The notes below the pieces were generated by a model that saw only the letters and a list, made by a program, of their open reading frames with translations, was not told where the DNA came from and did no database searches. From contig JBCCER010000022.1 of NCBI GenBank assembly GCA_039030175.1, positions 1 through 35,264 of the forward strand: 35,264 nucleotides of DNA, written 5' to 3'. Positions 1 to 7,113 of the stretch are shown piece by piece; position 1 is the stretch's first letter; the number at the start of each line of letters is the position of its first letter. The stretch comes from JANQGH01 sp039030175. GTDB taxonomy: Bacteria; Pseudomonadota; Alphaproteobacteria; DSM-16000; Inquilinaceae. A program made the translations under genes and the position numbers.

Positions 1-1
1 A

Positions 2-457
2 AAGGTGATGATCAAGACGCGCAATGCGTCGGACTGCATGTGGATCGTCGTCACCATGGATGATGGCACCGTCTTTAGTATTGGTGCGGGATGGATCCTC
101 CCGCCCGGCTACCCAAACTATTCGACTACCTGGCTGGAATTCGTCGGCTCTGAGGGCTCGTTGTTCATCGATGATGGGCACAAGGATGTCGTGCTGAACA
201 CCATGTCGGAGGGCATCCGGTTCCCCATCTCTTCCATGCCTGGCGAACGGGTCGGCCACACCTATGCTGGCCCGATGGCAAGTGAGACGCTCCACTTCGT
301 GGACGCGGTTGCGCGCGATCGACCGGTGCTGGTAACGCCGGAACAAGCGCGCAAGGTGATGGAGGTCTATATCGCCGCCGATCTGTCGGCCGAGCGCCAC
401 GAACCGGTGTCGCTGCCACTGAACGCAGACCCGGCGATCGAATCGGCGGTGGCGTGA
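2..457 (+). CDS. Gfo/Idh/MocA-family oxidoreductase, C-terminal part (5' end outside window)
   Basis: The reading frame is open at the left window edge, so only about the last 150 residues are present. Met codons at 5 and 8 are probably internal. What is visible looks like the C-terminal alpha/beta domain of Gfo/Idh/MocA NAD(P)-dependent sugar or cyclitol dehydrogenases. It has a beta-sheet stretch with 'TMDDGTVFSIGAGW', then 'EFVGSEGSLFIDD' (the usual 'GSEG' turn where these enzymes compare the substrate-binding sheet), then a helix with 'ETLHFVDAVARDRPVLVTPEQARKV'. The last element is the near-universal family ending in which a catabolic-site helix precedes 'V.T.EQAR.V.E...AA..SA'. The N-terminal Rossmann domain and EKP motif are not in the window, so cofactor and substrate cannot be judged. 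Its stop overlaps the next gene's GTG start by four bases, implying translational coupling. Confidence 0.85.
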   Translation, partial: KVMIKTRNASDCMWIVVTMDDGTVFSIGAGWILPPGYPNYSTTWLEFVGSEGSLFIDDGHKDVVLNTMSEGIRFPISSMPGERVGHTYAGPMASETLHFVDAVARDRPVLVTPEQARKVMEVYIAADLSAERHEPVSLPLNADPAIESAVA

Positions 458-1344
458 CCGGAGTACTGCCGATCCAGCTGCGATTTGCCGGCTATCAGGG
501 GCCGCATTCGCCCCACACATCGGCAGCAGCGACCTTTCTGGATCGCCTAAGCGACCGGCTCGGCACCTTGCCGGTCGAAGTCGCGTTGCAGCCCGATATC
601 TTGCGTCTGGGCCATGCGACCGCTGATCTGCCAACGCTGATGAGCGCTGGCCGGTTCGAGTTTTGCTACCTCTCGACCAGCTATCTAGCGCGGTTTGCGC
701 CGGAATTCAGCCAACTCGACACGCCCTACGCTTACGATACGGTCGAGACAGCGTTGGCAGATCTCGACGGACCTTTGGGACAGCGGATTTCTGAGGCATT
801 GCTGGCCCAGTCGGGTCTGCGGGTCCTTGGATATTGGAGCAACGGGCTGCGCCATCTGACAAATCGGGTCCGACCGATTTGGACGCCTACGGAATGCCAA
901 GGGTTGCGAATCCGGGCGATCGAGAACTATCTGCACACCAAACTCTTCGAGCGGCTGGGATTTGACGTGATCCCGCTTGATTTGCGCGAATTGATGCCGG
1001 CGGTCGAAGACGGAACTGTTGATGCGCAGGATAATTCGCTGGCCACAATCGACCGGCTGGGAACGTTGCGCCATCACCGCTATTTGACCATGACGGGCCA
1101 CCTGGTTGGCATCGTCGCCCTTTTGTGTCGGGAAGCAACCTATCAACGATGGCCCTCCCAAGTTCGCGAGGCGGTCGCCTTAGCAGCAGTCGAGGCGACC
1201 TCGATCCAGCGTACAATCGCCAGCGCTAAGGAAAGTGCGCTGGAAAAAGCGCTGGCGGCGGACCCATCGATCGAGGTCGCCAACCTTAGCACCGCCGAAC
1301 GGGCGCGTTTTAGGGCCCGGTTTGTGCCTGAGCAGGCTGCGTAA
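454..1344 (+). CDS. DctP-like TRAP solute-binding protein lacking a signal peptide
   Basis: 296 residues, GTG start overlapping the upstream stop (GTGA). The protein matches the DctP family of TRAP-transporter binding proteins: 'LRVLGYWSNGLRHLTN' near residues 126-141, the interdomain strand 'CQGLRIRAIENYLHTK' whose arginine normally salt-bridges the ligand carboxylate, and 'AVEDGTVDAQDNSLATI'. Family members are normally about 320-340 residues with an N-terminal Sec signal. Here the mature-domain strand ('IQLRFAGYQGPHSPHT') begins almost at residue 7 and there is no hydrophobic leader. No dctQ or dctM lies beside it. It could be a cytoplasmic ligand-binding or sensory derivative, a decayed binding protein, or a misjudged start that hides a leader in the overlapping upstream frame. 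Its 3' end overlaps the convergent LysR gene by 35 bp. Family call is firm; role is not. Confidence 0.8.
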   Translation: MTGVLPIQLRFAGYQGPHSPHTSAAATFLDRLSDRLGTLPVEVALQPDILRLGHATADLPTLMSAGRFEFCYLSTSYLARFAPEFSQLDTPYAYDTVETALADLDGPLGQRISEALLAQSGLRVLGYWSNGLRHLTNRVRPIWTPTECQGLRIRAIENYLHTKLFERLGFDVIPLDLRELMPAVEDGTVDAQDNSLATIDRLGTLRHHRYLTMTGHLVGIVALLCREATYQRWPSQVREAVALAAVEATSIQRTIASAKESALEKALAADPSIEVANLSTAERARFRARFVPEQAA

Positions 1345-2266
1345 TGGCGCTGTGCAGGTCCGCCACCTGGCCGCGTTTTTGAAAATCCCGCATGCCGAGT
1401 TTAATCGTGTCGATGAACTCCTGAGCGATTAGGGGCAGCGGCGATCCCGAGGGCAAAATCAAGCCAAACTCGAACCCGAAGGTCGGCTCGAAATCTTTGA
1501 CCACAAGCCGGTCGGCAAATGTCTCGGCGATGAAGCGGTGCACAAGCGACACGCCCAGACCTTGAGCCACCAGGCCGCAGATCATGATTGTGGACTGAGT
1601 TTCGATCTGTAGCGTGCGCCGAATGCCAAGTCGTGAGAACAGCTCGTCAGTGCGATAGCGAAACAGCGTGCCCGGCTCCATCGAGATGAACTGCTCGCCC
1701 TCCAAATCTTGCGGCGTGATGATATTACGCTCCGTGAGCGGATGGTCCTTGGGCAAGACACAGACGCTTTCGATCCCGCCCAAAGGCTCAACCAGCAGCG
1801 CGTCGTTCTCGATCGGCAATGTGACCAGCCCGAGATCGTAGCGCCCGCGCATAACGCCTTCTTCCAATTCCGATCGCGTACCGATATCGACCGAAACGCG
1901 CAGCCGGCGATAGCGTTTGCGTATGGTCTCGATAGCCGGCGGGAGCATGCCGAAGCCCAAGGCTGACATGGCCGCCACCCGCAGCGAGGCATAGCTGAGC
2001 GTCGAGATGTCCCGTGCCATCGCCTTTATTTGATCGACGCCGGTCAGCACCTTCTCCACTGTTGTGTAGAATTGCTGTCCTTCGGGCGTGACCCGAAGTC
2101 GCCCCTGGCGTCGTTCGAAGAGGGAGAAGCCGATTTCCTGCTCCAATTGTGAAATCAGCCTACTAACCGCCGATTGGGTCAGGCCCAGTGCCTCGGCGGC
2201 GTGCTTGGTGGTGCCACGGGACAACACCAGCCGCAGCGCCTCCAACTGTCTCAGCGTCATACTCAT
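1310..2266 (-). CDS. LysR-family transcriptional regulator
   Basis: 318 residues from the ATG at 2266. I chose this start because GGGAGG lies about 10 bases upstream and because the sequence from there ('MSMTLRQLEALRLVLSRGTT') is the canonical LysR N-terminus; a longer frame opening at 2305 has no such support. The N-terminal winged helix-turn-helix is clear ('KHAAEALGLTQSAVSRLISQLEQEIGFSLFERR', residues about 20-53), followed by a linker helix and the periplasmic-binding-protein-like effector domain ('YDLGLVTLPIENDALLVEPLG', 'GLVAQGLGVSLVHRFIA'). It is divergent from tctB-tctA across about 220 bp, the usual LysR arrangement, so it most likely controls the tripartite transporter cluster in response to a carboxylate or related effector. 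That target is inference from position. The gene's 3' end overlaps the convergent DctP-like gene. Confidence 0.93.
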   Translation of the reverse strand: MSMTLRQLEALRLVLSRGTTKHAAEALGLTQSAVSRLISQLEQEIGFSLFERRQGRLRVTPEGQQFYTTVEKVLTGVDQIKAMARDISTLSYASLRVAAMSALGFGMLPPAIETIRKRYRRLRVSVDIGTRSELEEGVMRGRYDLGLVTLPIENDALLVEPLGGIESVCVLPKDHPLTERNIITPQDLEGEQFISMEPGTLFRYRTDELFSRLGIRRTLQIETQSTIMICGLVAQGLGVSLVHRFIAETFADRLVVKDFEPTFGFEFGLILPSGSPLPLIAQEFIDTIKLGMRDFQKRGQVADLHSAITQPAQAQTGP

Positions 2267-2490
2267 GGCCGAAATACCTCCCGGTACAGTATGCGCATAA
2301 AACATATCAAAAGCGGAATTCCGAATTTTACGTCATTAAGTTGGATTCCGAAAATACCGCCAACCCGTCCAGAAGAACCTTCGGCGCAGAACCGAAAGAT
2401 GCATGGAATGGGCCGTCGGCGGGCCGGTTCCGGTACGTTGACCAAGGGAGAAGACAGAAGGGGCACAGCCCCTCCGGAAGCGGTCCAAGC
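2267..2490. promoter_or_regulatory. Divergent LysR/tctB control region with palindromes and a repeated ATTCCGAA element
   Basis: This 224 bp gap holds an 8 bp palindrome ATGCGCAT (2291-2298), a 10 bp palindrome CGGAATTCCG (2314-2323), and two related copies of ATTCCGAAxxxTACCG-type sequence (ATTCCGAATTTTACG at 2318-2332 and ATTCCGAAAATACCG at 2345-2359), 27 bp apart. This is how LysR recognition and activation sites are typically arranged near the regulator's own start. I could not pick a convincing -35/-10 pair for either direction. The downstream part (2360-2490) contains purine-rich stretches but no ORF I believe in. Confidence 0.5.
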
Positions 2491-2976
2491 ATGATCCTCA
2501 AGGGCAAGCCGAACTTCAATACCGTCGCCGGCATCGTCTGCGTCCTCTTCTCCATCCTTCTTTACATCATCATCCCGTTCGAGGTGGACGACCCGCCAAC
2601 TCTGTTTGGCCAATCGGCCTCCGATCTCGATCCGAAACTGTTCCCGAGGATCGTCTCGGTTTTGTTCTTCCTGATCGGGATTTGGTACATCGTCGAGAGT
2701 TTCGGCATTCGCGAGAAAAACGACTTCAAGCTTTTGAAGAAGGACAATGTCCTCAACATTGCCGTCTCGGTCATCGTCCTGTTTTTCTACGCCCTAACGC
2801 TGGAGCGGCTGGGCTTCGTGATCTCCAGCTTTATCGTGACGATCGCGCTGACGCTCTATTACGGCTCGCGCAACATCATCGGCATTATCGGCGTCACGAT
2901 CGTCGTCCCGGTGGGGATCTATTACATCTTTACCCGCTGGCTGCAGGTTTACCTGCCAGCGGTGCCGGACTTCTGA
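2491..2976 (+). CDS. tctB: Tripartite tricarboxylate transporter small membrane subunit TctB
   Basis: 161 residues from the ATG at 2491. An in-frame extension to 2188 would run antisense through the LysR gene and its N-terminus has no family character, so I reject it. The protein is the small, poorly conserved membrane component of tripartite tricarboxylate transporters. It has four hydrophobic segments ('TVAGIVCVLFSILLYIIIPF' region, 'LFPRIVSVLFFLIGIWYIV', 'NIAVSVIVLFFYALTLERLGFVISSFIVTIAL', 'IGIIGVTIVVPVGIYYIFTRWLQVYLP') and the characteristic 'D..LFPRI' entry to the second segment. The usual length is 140-170 residues. tctA starts 3 bases after its stop, so the two form one transcription and assembly unit. 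A strong Shine-Dalgarno is not obvious; GGAAG lies about 10 bases upstream. Confidence 0.88.
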   Translation: MILKGKPNFNTVAGIVCVLFSILLYIIIPFEVDDPPTLFGQSASDLDPKLFPRIVSVLFFLIGIWYIVESFGIREKNDFKLLKKDNVLNIAVSVIVLFFYALTLERLGFVISSFIVTIALTLYYGSRNIIGIIGVTIVVPVGIYYIFTRWLQVYLPAVPDF

Positions 2977-2979
2977 TCG

Positions 2980-4491
2980 ATGCTCGAAAGCCTTTTGGCG
3001 GGTCTGGAGATGGCCCTGCGACTGGATACCATGCTGATGATGGCCCTCGGCCTCGTCCTGGGCATGTTCATCGGCGCACTGCCAGGTTTTACGACCATCA
3101 TGGCCATGGCCGTCCTGCTGCCGATCTCGTTTTTCCTAAGCCCGTTGGTCGGCATCCCATTCCTGATTGGCGTCTATAAGGGCGGCATATTCGGCGGCAG
3201 CATCCCAGCCATATTGGTATCCATGCCGGGGACAGGTGCGTCCGTTGCGACCTTATTCGATGGCCCTGCGCTAACCAAGAAGGGCAAGTCCCGCAAGGCG
3301 CTTGAGATGGCGCTGTTTTCCTCGGCCTTCGGTGACATCACCTCTGACATCATCACGATTTTGCTGATCGGCCCGATTGCCCTGATCGCGATGCGCATCG
3401 GCCCGCCGGAACTGGCTGCCGTCATGGTGCTCAGCCTCTTGGTGATCGTGGTCAGTGGCGGCGGTGTTGTGGTCAAAGGACTGCTGATGCTGCTGGTCGG
3501 CCTGTTCCTGGCCATGATCGGTCAAGACCCGATTGGTGCCGCCAGCCGATTTACGTTCGACTTCTTTGCTATCCGGTCCGGCATACCGTTGCTTCCGATG
3601 CTGATCGGATTGTTTGCGTTGCCGGAGATCTTCATCGCAATCGAAAAACGCACGACGGACTTCGTGCGCAAAACCTCGGGCAAGGCAGAGGGCGAAAGGC
3701 TAACGTTTGCCGAGTTCAAGGGCTGCTTTAGAACAATCTGTCGCTCGACGGGTATTGGAACCGTTATCGGCATGATACCGGGCGTGGGACAGGTCGTAGC
3801 CGCCTTCATGGGGTATGCGGCCGCCAAGAGCGCCTCTCCGACGCCAGAGAAATTCGGCACAGGAGAACTGGAAGGGGTAGCTGCCGCAGAAGCGGCGAAC
3901 AATGCCGTCAACGGTCCGACGTTGGTTCCGCTCATGACCATCGGTGTCCCGGGCGACAACATCACGGCCATCTTGCTCGGCGCATTCGTGGCGCAGGGTT
4001 TGCGTCCAGGGCCAGAGCTGTTCGCGACTCAATCGGCGTTGGTCTATGCCATCCTGTTCGCCATGCTGCTTGCCAATCTCTTGTTCGTGGTGGTCGGTTA
4101 CGCGCTGGTCCCGGTATTCGCCAAGATTGTCACGATCGGCAAATCCTATCTGCTGCCGCTGACCATCGTCTTCGCCTTTGCGGGCACGTACGTCTATCGC
4201 TCCAACACGCTCGACCTAGTGTTCCTGGTCGTGTTCGGCATCGCGGGCTACGCCCTGCGCAAGCTGAAGTTCGATGTCACGCCGCTGGTGATGGGGTTCA
4301 TCCTAGGGCCGGTGCTTGAGTACTCCTTCGGGCAGACGGTGACGCTTGGCCAAGGCAACATTCTTGGCTACGTCATCGGCGATCGACCCATCACCGTGGT
4401 GATCGTGATCATCACGCCGTTCCTGACCTATTTCATGTGGCGCCGGGGCGCCAAGCTGCGTCGGACTTACGCCGACGAGGGAGGCCATTGA
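2980..4491 (+). CDS. tctA: Tripartite tricarboxylate transporter large permease TctA
   Basis: 503 residues, the normal length for TctA. It is hydrophobic throughout, with the family hallmarks 'GALPGFTTIMAMAVLLPISF' near residues 33-52, 'GGIFGGSIPAILVSMPGTGASVATLFDG' around 67-95, and the second-half counterpart 'IGMIPGVGQVVAAFMGYAAAK' plus 'ANNAVNGPTLVPLMTIGVPGDNITAILLGAF'. This is the internal duplication with Pro-Gly loops that lines the substrate path. With TctB and an extracytoplasmic TctC/Bug protein it imports carboxylates using the ion gradient. No tctC is adjacent; a Bug-type protein occurs four genes downstream at 7114. The stop overlaps the next ATG by one base (TGATG), so the following catabolic gene is translationally coupled to the permease. 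Substrate is unknown. Confidence 0.95.
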   Translation: MLESLLAGLEMALRLDTMLMMALGLVLGMFIGALPGFTTIMAMAVLLPISFFLSPLVGIPFLIGVYKGGIFGGSIPAILVSMPGTGASVATLFDGPALTKKGKSRKALEMALFSSAFGDITSDIITILLIGPIALIAMRIGPPELAAVMVLSLLVIVVSGGGVVVKGLLMLLVGLFLAMIGQDPIGAASRFTFDFFAIRSGIPLLPMLIGLFALPEIFIAIEKRTTDFVRKTSGKAEGERLTFAEFKGCFRTICRSTGIGTVIGMIPGVGQVVAAFMGYAAAKSASPTPEKFGTGELEGVAAAEAANNAVNGPTLVPLMTIGVPGDNITAILLGAFVAQGLRPGPELFATQSALVYAILFAMLLANLLFVVVGYALVPVFAKIVTIGKSYLLPLTIVFAFAGTYVYRSNTLDLVFLVVFGIAGYALRKLKFDVTPLVMGFILGPVLEYSFGQTVTLGQGNILGYVIGDRPITVVIVIITPFLTYFMWRRGAKLRRTYADEGGH

Positions 4492-5222
4492 TGGGCGAGG
4501 CAATCTGCGCAACGTGGTTCGATTTGCCGGAAGCGGAGACTGAGGATCACCTCGGTTGGCTGCACGGCACGCACTTGCCAGCGCTGTTGGAACGCCCGGG
4601 ATTTGCCTGGGCGGCAACCTACAAAAACACTGGAGGCGGCGCCCATATGGACAAGATTGCCGACCAGCTGGCGCGCCCTGGCGAAGACGAGGTTCCAACC
4701 GGTCGCGATTATGTTGTGCTTGTCGGCGCACCCAACGCCGAGATGTTCTTCAACCCGCGAGTTGACCAGTTAGATGGCGACATGGCAGGCGATCGGCTGG
4801 ATCAGCGGCGCGGTGCCCGCAGCGCGGTCTTCATCGAACAGTCGTATGTCGCGGGGCCGGAAATGGCGTCGCGTCCAAGAGGTGGGCCGACAGGTCCGGC
4901 CATCCAGTTCGGCAGTTTTCGCACCAAAACCACCGAAGACGAATGGGACCTGTCGGCCTGGTATGGCCAGTACCGGCTGCCCGCGATGTCGGGCATGAAG
5001 GGCTGCATTGCCACCCGCAAGCTGGTTGCGGTAGCCGGTTGGGTGAAACACGCCGTGCTCTACGAGTTCACCTCGCTGGAGCAGCGACAGAAACATTTCC
5101 AAGGACACGAATCCTTGGCTCTGGACCAGAAGGTCTGGACCAACAAGATCATCAACTACACGATCCACTCGCCGGGATCGCCCGTGGTCGGCAGCCGCCT
5201 GTGGCCGCCGGCCGCGGATTAA
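4491..5222 (+). CDS. Unknown protein with two tandem dimeric alpha/beta-barrel (EthD-like) halves
   Basis: 243 residues from the ATG at 4491, preceded by GAGGGAGG and overlapping the tctA stop by one base; an in-frame opening at 4437 lies inside tctA. I do not recognise a named family. What can be seen is an apparent internal duplication. Residues about 4-90 ('ICATWFDLPEAETEDHLGWL', 'THLPALLERPGFAWAATYKN', 'DYVVLVGAPN') and about 137-215 ('IQFGSFRTKTTEDEWDLSAW', 'YRLPAMSGMKGCIATRKLV', 'HAVLYEFTSLEQRQKHF') share a strand, a D/E-rich helix with Trp, an 'LPA.......G' turn and a returning strand. That is the plan of ferredoxin-like dimeric alpha+beta barrels such as EthD or NIPSNAP. Such proteins are often small isomerases, cyclases or oxygenases in degradation operons. 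Its tight coupling to tctA implies it acts on the imported substrate or its product. Function not assigned. Confidence 0.75.
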   Translation: MGEAICATWFDLPEAETEDHLGWLHGTHLPALLERPGFAWAATYKNTGGGAHMDKIADQLARPGEDEVPTGRDYVVLVGAPNAEMFFNPRVDQLDGDMAGDRLDQRRGARSAVFIEQSYVAGPEMASRPRGGPTGPAIQFGSFRTKTTEDEWDLSAWYGQYRLPAMSGMKGCIATRKLVAVAGWVKHAVLYEFTSLEQRQKHFQGHESLALDQKVWTNKIINYTIHSPGSPVVGSRLWPPAAD

Positions 5223-5238
5223 GAAGGGAGACCCCGCC

Positions 5239-5886
5239 ATGGCCTTGCTCACCATTCCAACGAACGAAGACGCCCAGCCCGAGGCCCAAGTGCTGTTCGG
5301 GCATTGCGAAAAGCTAATGGGCCGTGTTGCCAACGCGGTACGTGTCGCCGCCCATTCGCCCAAGGCCGCGCAACCTTTGATCGGCTTTCTAGTGGCGGCG
5401 CTGCGCTACGAAGTCACTGGCGTCCTAGAACTACGCATCAAGACATTGGTCATCTTGAAAACCTCAATGTTGAACGGCTGCGACTATTGCATCGGCCACA
5501 ACACGGCGCTGGGTCGCTCGATTGGTTTTGAGGACGACGTGATCGCGGCGGTCGCGGGCGACTATCAGAATTCAGACCTGTTCACGCCGGCTGAAAAGGC
5601 CGCCATCGCCTGGGCCGAGTATCTGACTGAGCGCACCTATCGCCAACATCCAGAAGCAATGCCCGAGCTGAAGAAGCATTTCACTGAGGCCCAGATCGTT
5701 GAGATCACCATGGTCTCGGGGTTCTTTAATTTCTGGAACCGGTTTGTGGACGGCTTGCAGGTCGATCTGGAAACCGAGCATATGGTGGGCAACATCAAGC
5801 GATCGAAGGTCATCGATCTCGACGAATATGTCGCTTTCATGCGTGATGGCTGGTGGCGCGAAGAGGTGCGCGAGGCGGCGGAGTAG
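5239..5886 (+). CDS. AhpD-like / carboxymuconolactone decarboxylase-family protein
   Basis: 215 residues with GAAGGGAG upstream of the ATG. It carries the AhpD-like core: a helix ending 'LELRIKTLVILKTSMLNGCDYC' and then 'IGHNTALGRSIGF', placing Cys81, Cys84 and His87 in the CxxCxxH arrangement used for thiol peroxidase chemistry in AhpD. A second helical region ('LTPAEKAAIAWAEYLTE'-like, here 'FTPAEKAAIAWAEYLTERTY') and 'IVEITMVSGFFNFWNRFVDGLQVDLE' complete the usual 180-215 residue fold. The family is split between peroxidase partners and true gamma-carboxymuconolactone decarboxylases. The intact Cys pair favours a redox role, but the catabolic operon context leaves a substrate-processing role open. 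It sits 16 bases after the preceding gene in the same operon. Confidence 0.9.
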   Translation: MALLTIPTNEDAQPEAQVLFGHCEKLMGRVANAVRVAAHSPKAAQPLIGFLVAALRYEVTGVLELRIKTLVILKTSMLNGCDYCIGHNTALGRSIGFEDDVIAAVAGDYQNSDLFTPAEKAAIAWAEYLTERTYRQHPEAMPELKKHFTEAQIVEITMVSGFFNFWNRFVDGLQVDLETEHMVGNIKRSKVIDLDEYVAFMRDGWWREEVREAAE

Positions 5887-6024
5887 GGTTAGGTAGGCGA
5901 ATGCGCATGACGCATCGGTGGGCCAGTTTTATGCATTTCGCATCATACTCTGCCGGGATCACAATGGCTGTGGATAACGCCGGGGCCCGCGCCTTGGCCG
6001 GTCACAAGGGTGGGTGACGCCTAG
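5887..6024 (+). promoter_or_regulatory. Intergenic region with tandem GCAT(N3)GCATC elements, likely internal promoter
   Basis: A 138 bp gap inside an otherwise tightly packed operon. It contains two 12 bp direct elements, GCATGACGCATC (5905-5916) and GCATTTCGCATC (5933-5944), 28 bp apart and each with two GCAT half-sites 7 bases apart. The spacing is compatible with protein dimers bound on nearly the same face of the helix. A TTTTAT/CATACT AT-rich stretch near 5927-5950 could belong to a promoter, but I cannot define -35/-10 boxes with confidence. Confidence 0.35.
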
Positions 6025-7035
6025 ATGCTGAACGCGGCGATCTTTGGGTTGGGCTGGTGGGGCCGACATATGGTTCGCCGCATGGCTGATTCCGATAAGC
6101 TGCGCATCGTACGTGCCGTCGACCCAAGCGAAGAAGCCGTCAGCTTTGCCGCTGAGCACGGTGTTCCACTATCTTCGGCGGCTGATGACGCGCTCTCGGA
6201 CCCGGCCATCGACGCGGTCATCCTCTGCACGCCCCACTCCATGCACACGGCTCAAGTCGAGGCGGTGGCGGCGGCGGGCAAACACTGTTTTTGCGAAAAG
6301 CCTCTCGCTTTGACCCGCGCCGATGCCGAACGATCGGTCGCTGCGTGCCGCGCGGCTGGCGTGAAGCTCGGCATCGGCCACGAGCGGCGATATGAGCCGG
6401 CCATGCAAGAGGTTGCCCGTCTGATCAAGAACGGCGAACTGGGCACGATCATGCATATCGAGTCCAATTTCAGTCATGACAAGCTGGCCAACGTGGCGCC
6501 GACCGATTGGCGCGCCTCGCCCAAGGATGCCCCAGCCGCCGGCATGACGGCGATGGGCATTCATCTCACCGATGCTTATCTAAATCTCCTGGGCCCGGTC
6601 TCAACCGTGCACGCGCTGACCGCCAAACGCGCCCTTGATTTCGAAACAGGCGATGTAGTTTCGGTCACGCTGCAATTCGAAAGCGGGGCCACCGGGTTCA
6701 TCAGTGCTGTGCTCAAGACACCTCTGTTTTTGCGCTTGACGGTGTTTGGTTCGGAAGCGTGGGTCGATGTGCGGAACCACACCCATCCGGATACGATGGG
6801 ACCGGTCACGCTCACACTCCAGCGTACCGATCAAGAACCGGTTGTTCGGACATACGAGTGGACGGACACGGTGCGGGCCAATCTTGAAGCCTTTGCCGAT
6901 GCCGCGATGGGTAACGGCAGCTATCCTTTCACCGATGAGGAAAAAGTCGGAAACATCGCGGTGCTGGAGGCTGTGACACAGTCGGCCGCGAGTGGTCAGC
7001 CAGTAACTATCGGCGCGCATCGGCAGGCCGCTTGA
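6025..7035 (+). CDS. Gfo/Idh/MocA-family NAD(P)-dependent oxidoreductase (full length)
   Basis: 336 residues. The N-terminal Rossmann fold opens with 'AAIFGLGWWGRHMVRRMA' (GxGxxG at residues 8-13). The family motif 'GKHCFCEKPLALTRADAE' follows, and its EKP lysine (about residue 92) is the conserved catalytic/cofactor residue. 'GHERRYEPAMQEVARLIKNGELGTI' leads into the C-terminal sheet domain with 'GMTAMGIHLTDAYLNLLGPV' (the conserved His/Asp pair) and 'VFGSEAWVDV'. It ends with 'FTDEEKVGNIAVLEAVTQSAASGQPV'. Enzymes of this fold oxidise or reduce sugars, inositols, sugar acids or related hydroxy compounds; the substrate cannot be read from sequence. An AAGGGTGGGTG purine run upstream of the ATG is the only ribosome-binding candidate. 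The binding protein gene follows after 78 bases. Confidence 0.93.
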   Translation: MLNAAIFGLGWWGRHMVRRMADSDKLRIVRAVDPSEEAVSFAAEHGVPLSSAADDALSDPAIDAVILCTPHSMHTAQVEAVAAAGKHCFCEKPLALTRADAERSVAACRAAGVKLGIGHERRYEPAMQEVARLIKNGELGTIMHIESNFSHDKLANVAPTDWRASPKDAPAAGMTAMGIHLTDAYLNLLGPVSTVHALTAKRALDFETGDVVSVTLQFESGATGFISAVLKTPLFLRLTVFGSEAWVDVRNHTHPDTMGPVTLTLQRTDQEPVVRTYEWTDTVRANLEAFADAAMGNGSYPFTDEEKVGNIAVLEAVTQSAASGQPVTIGAHRQAA

Positions 7036-7113
7036 ATAGGATTCCCCGGATTCAGTCGTAAGTAGAGGCGGGGTAAAACGGAGCGAAGAGCGACAATAAA
7101 GAGGGAGGGTAAG

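Noticed and set aside
2188..2490. N-terminal extension of TctB upstream of 2491
   Set aside because: It would overlap the LysR coding start on the other strand and has low-complexity, non-hydrophobic sequence unlike any TctB N-terminus.
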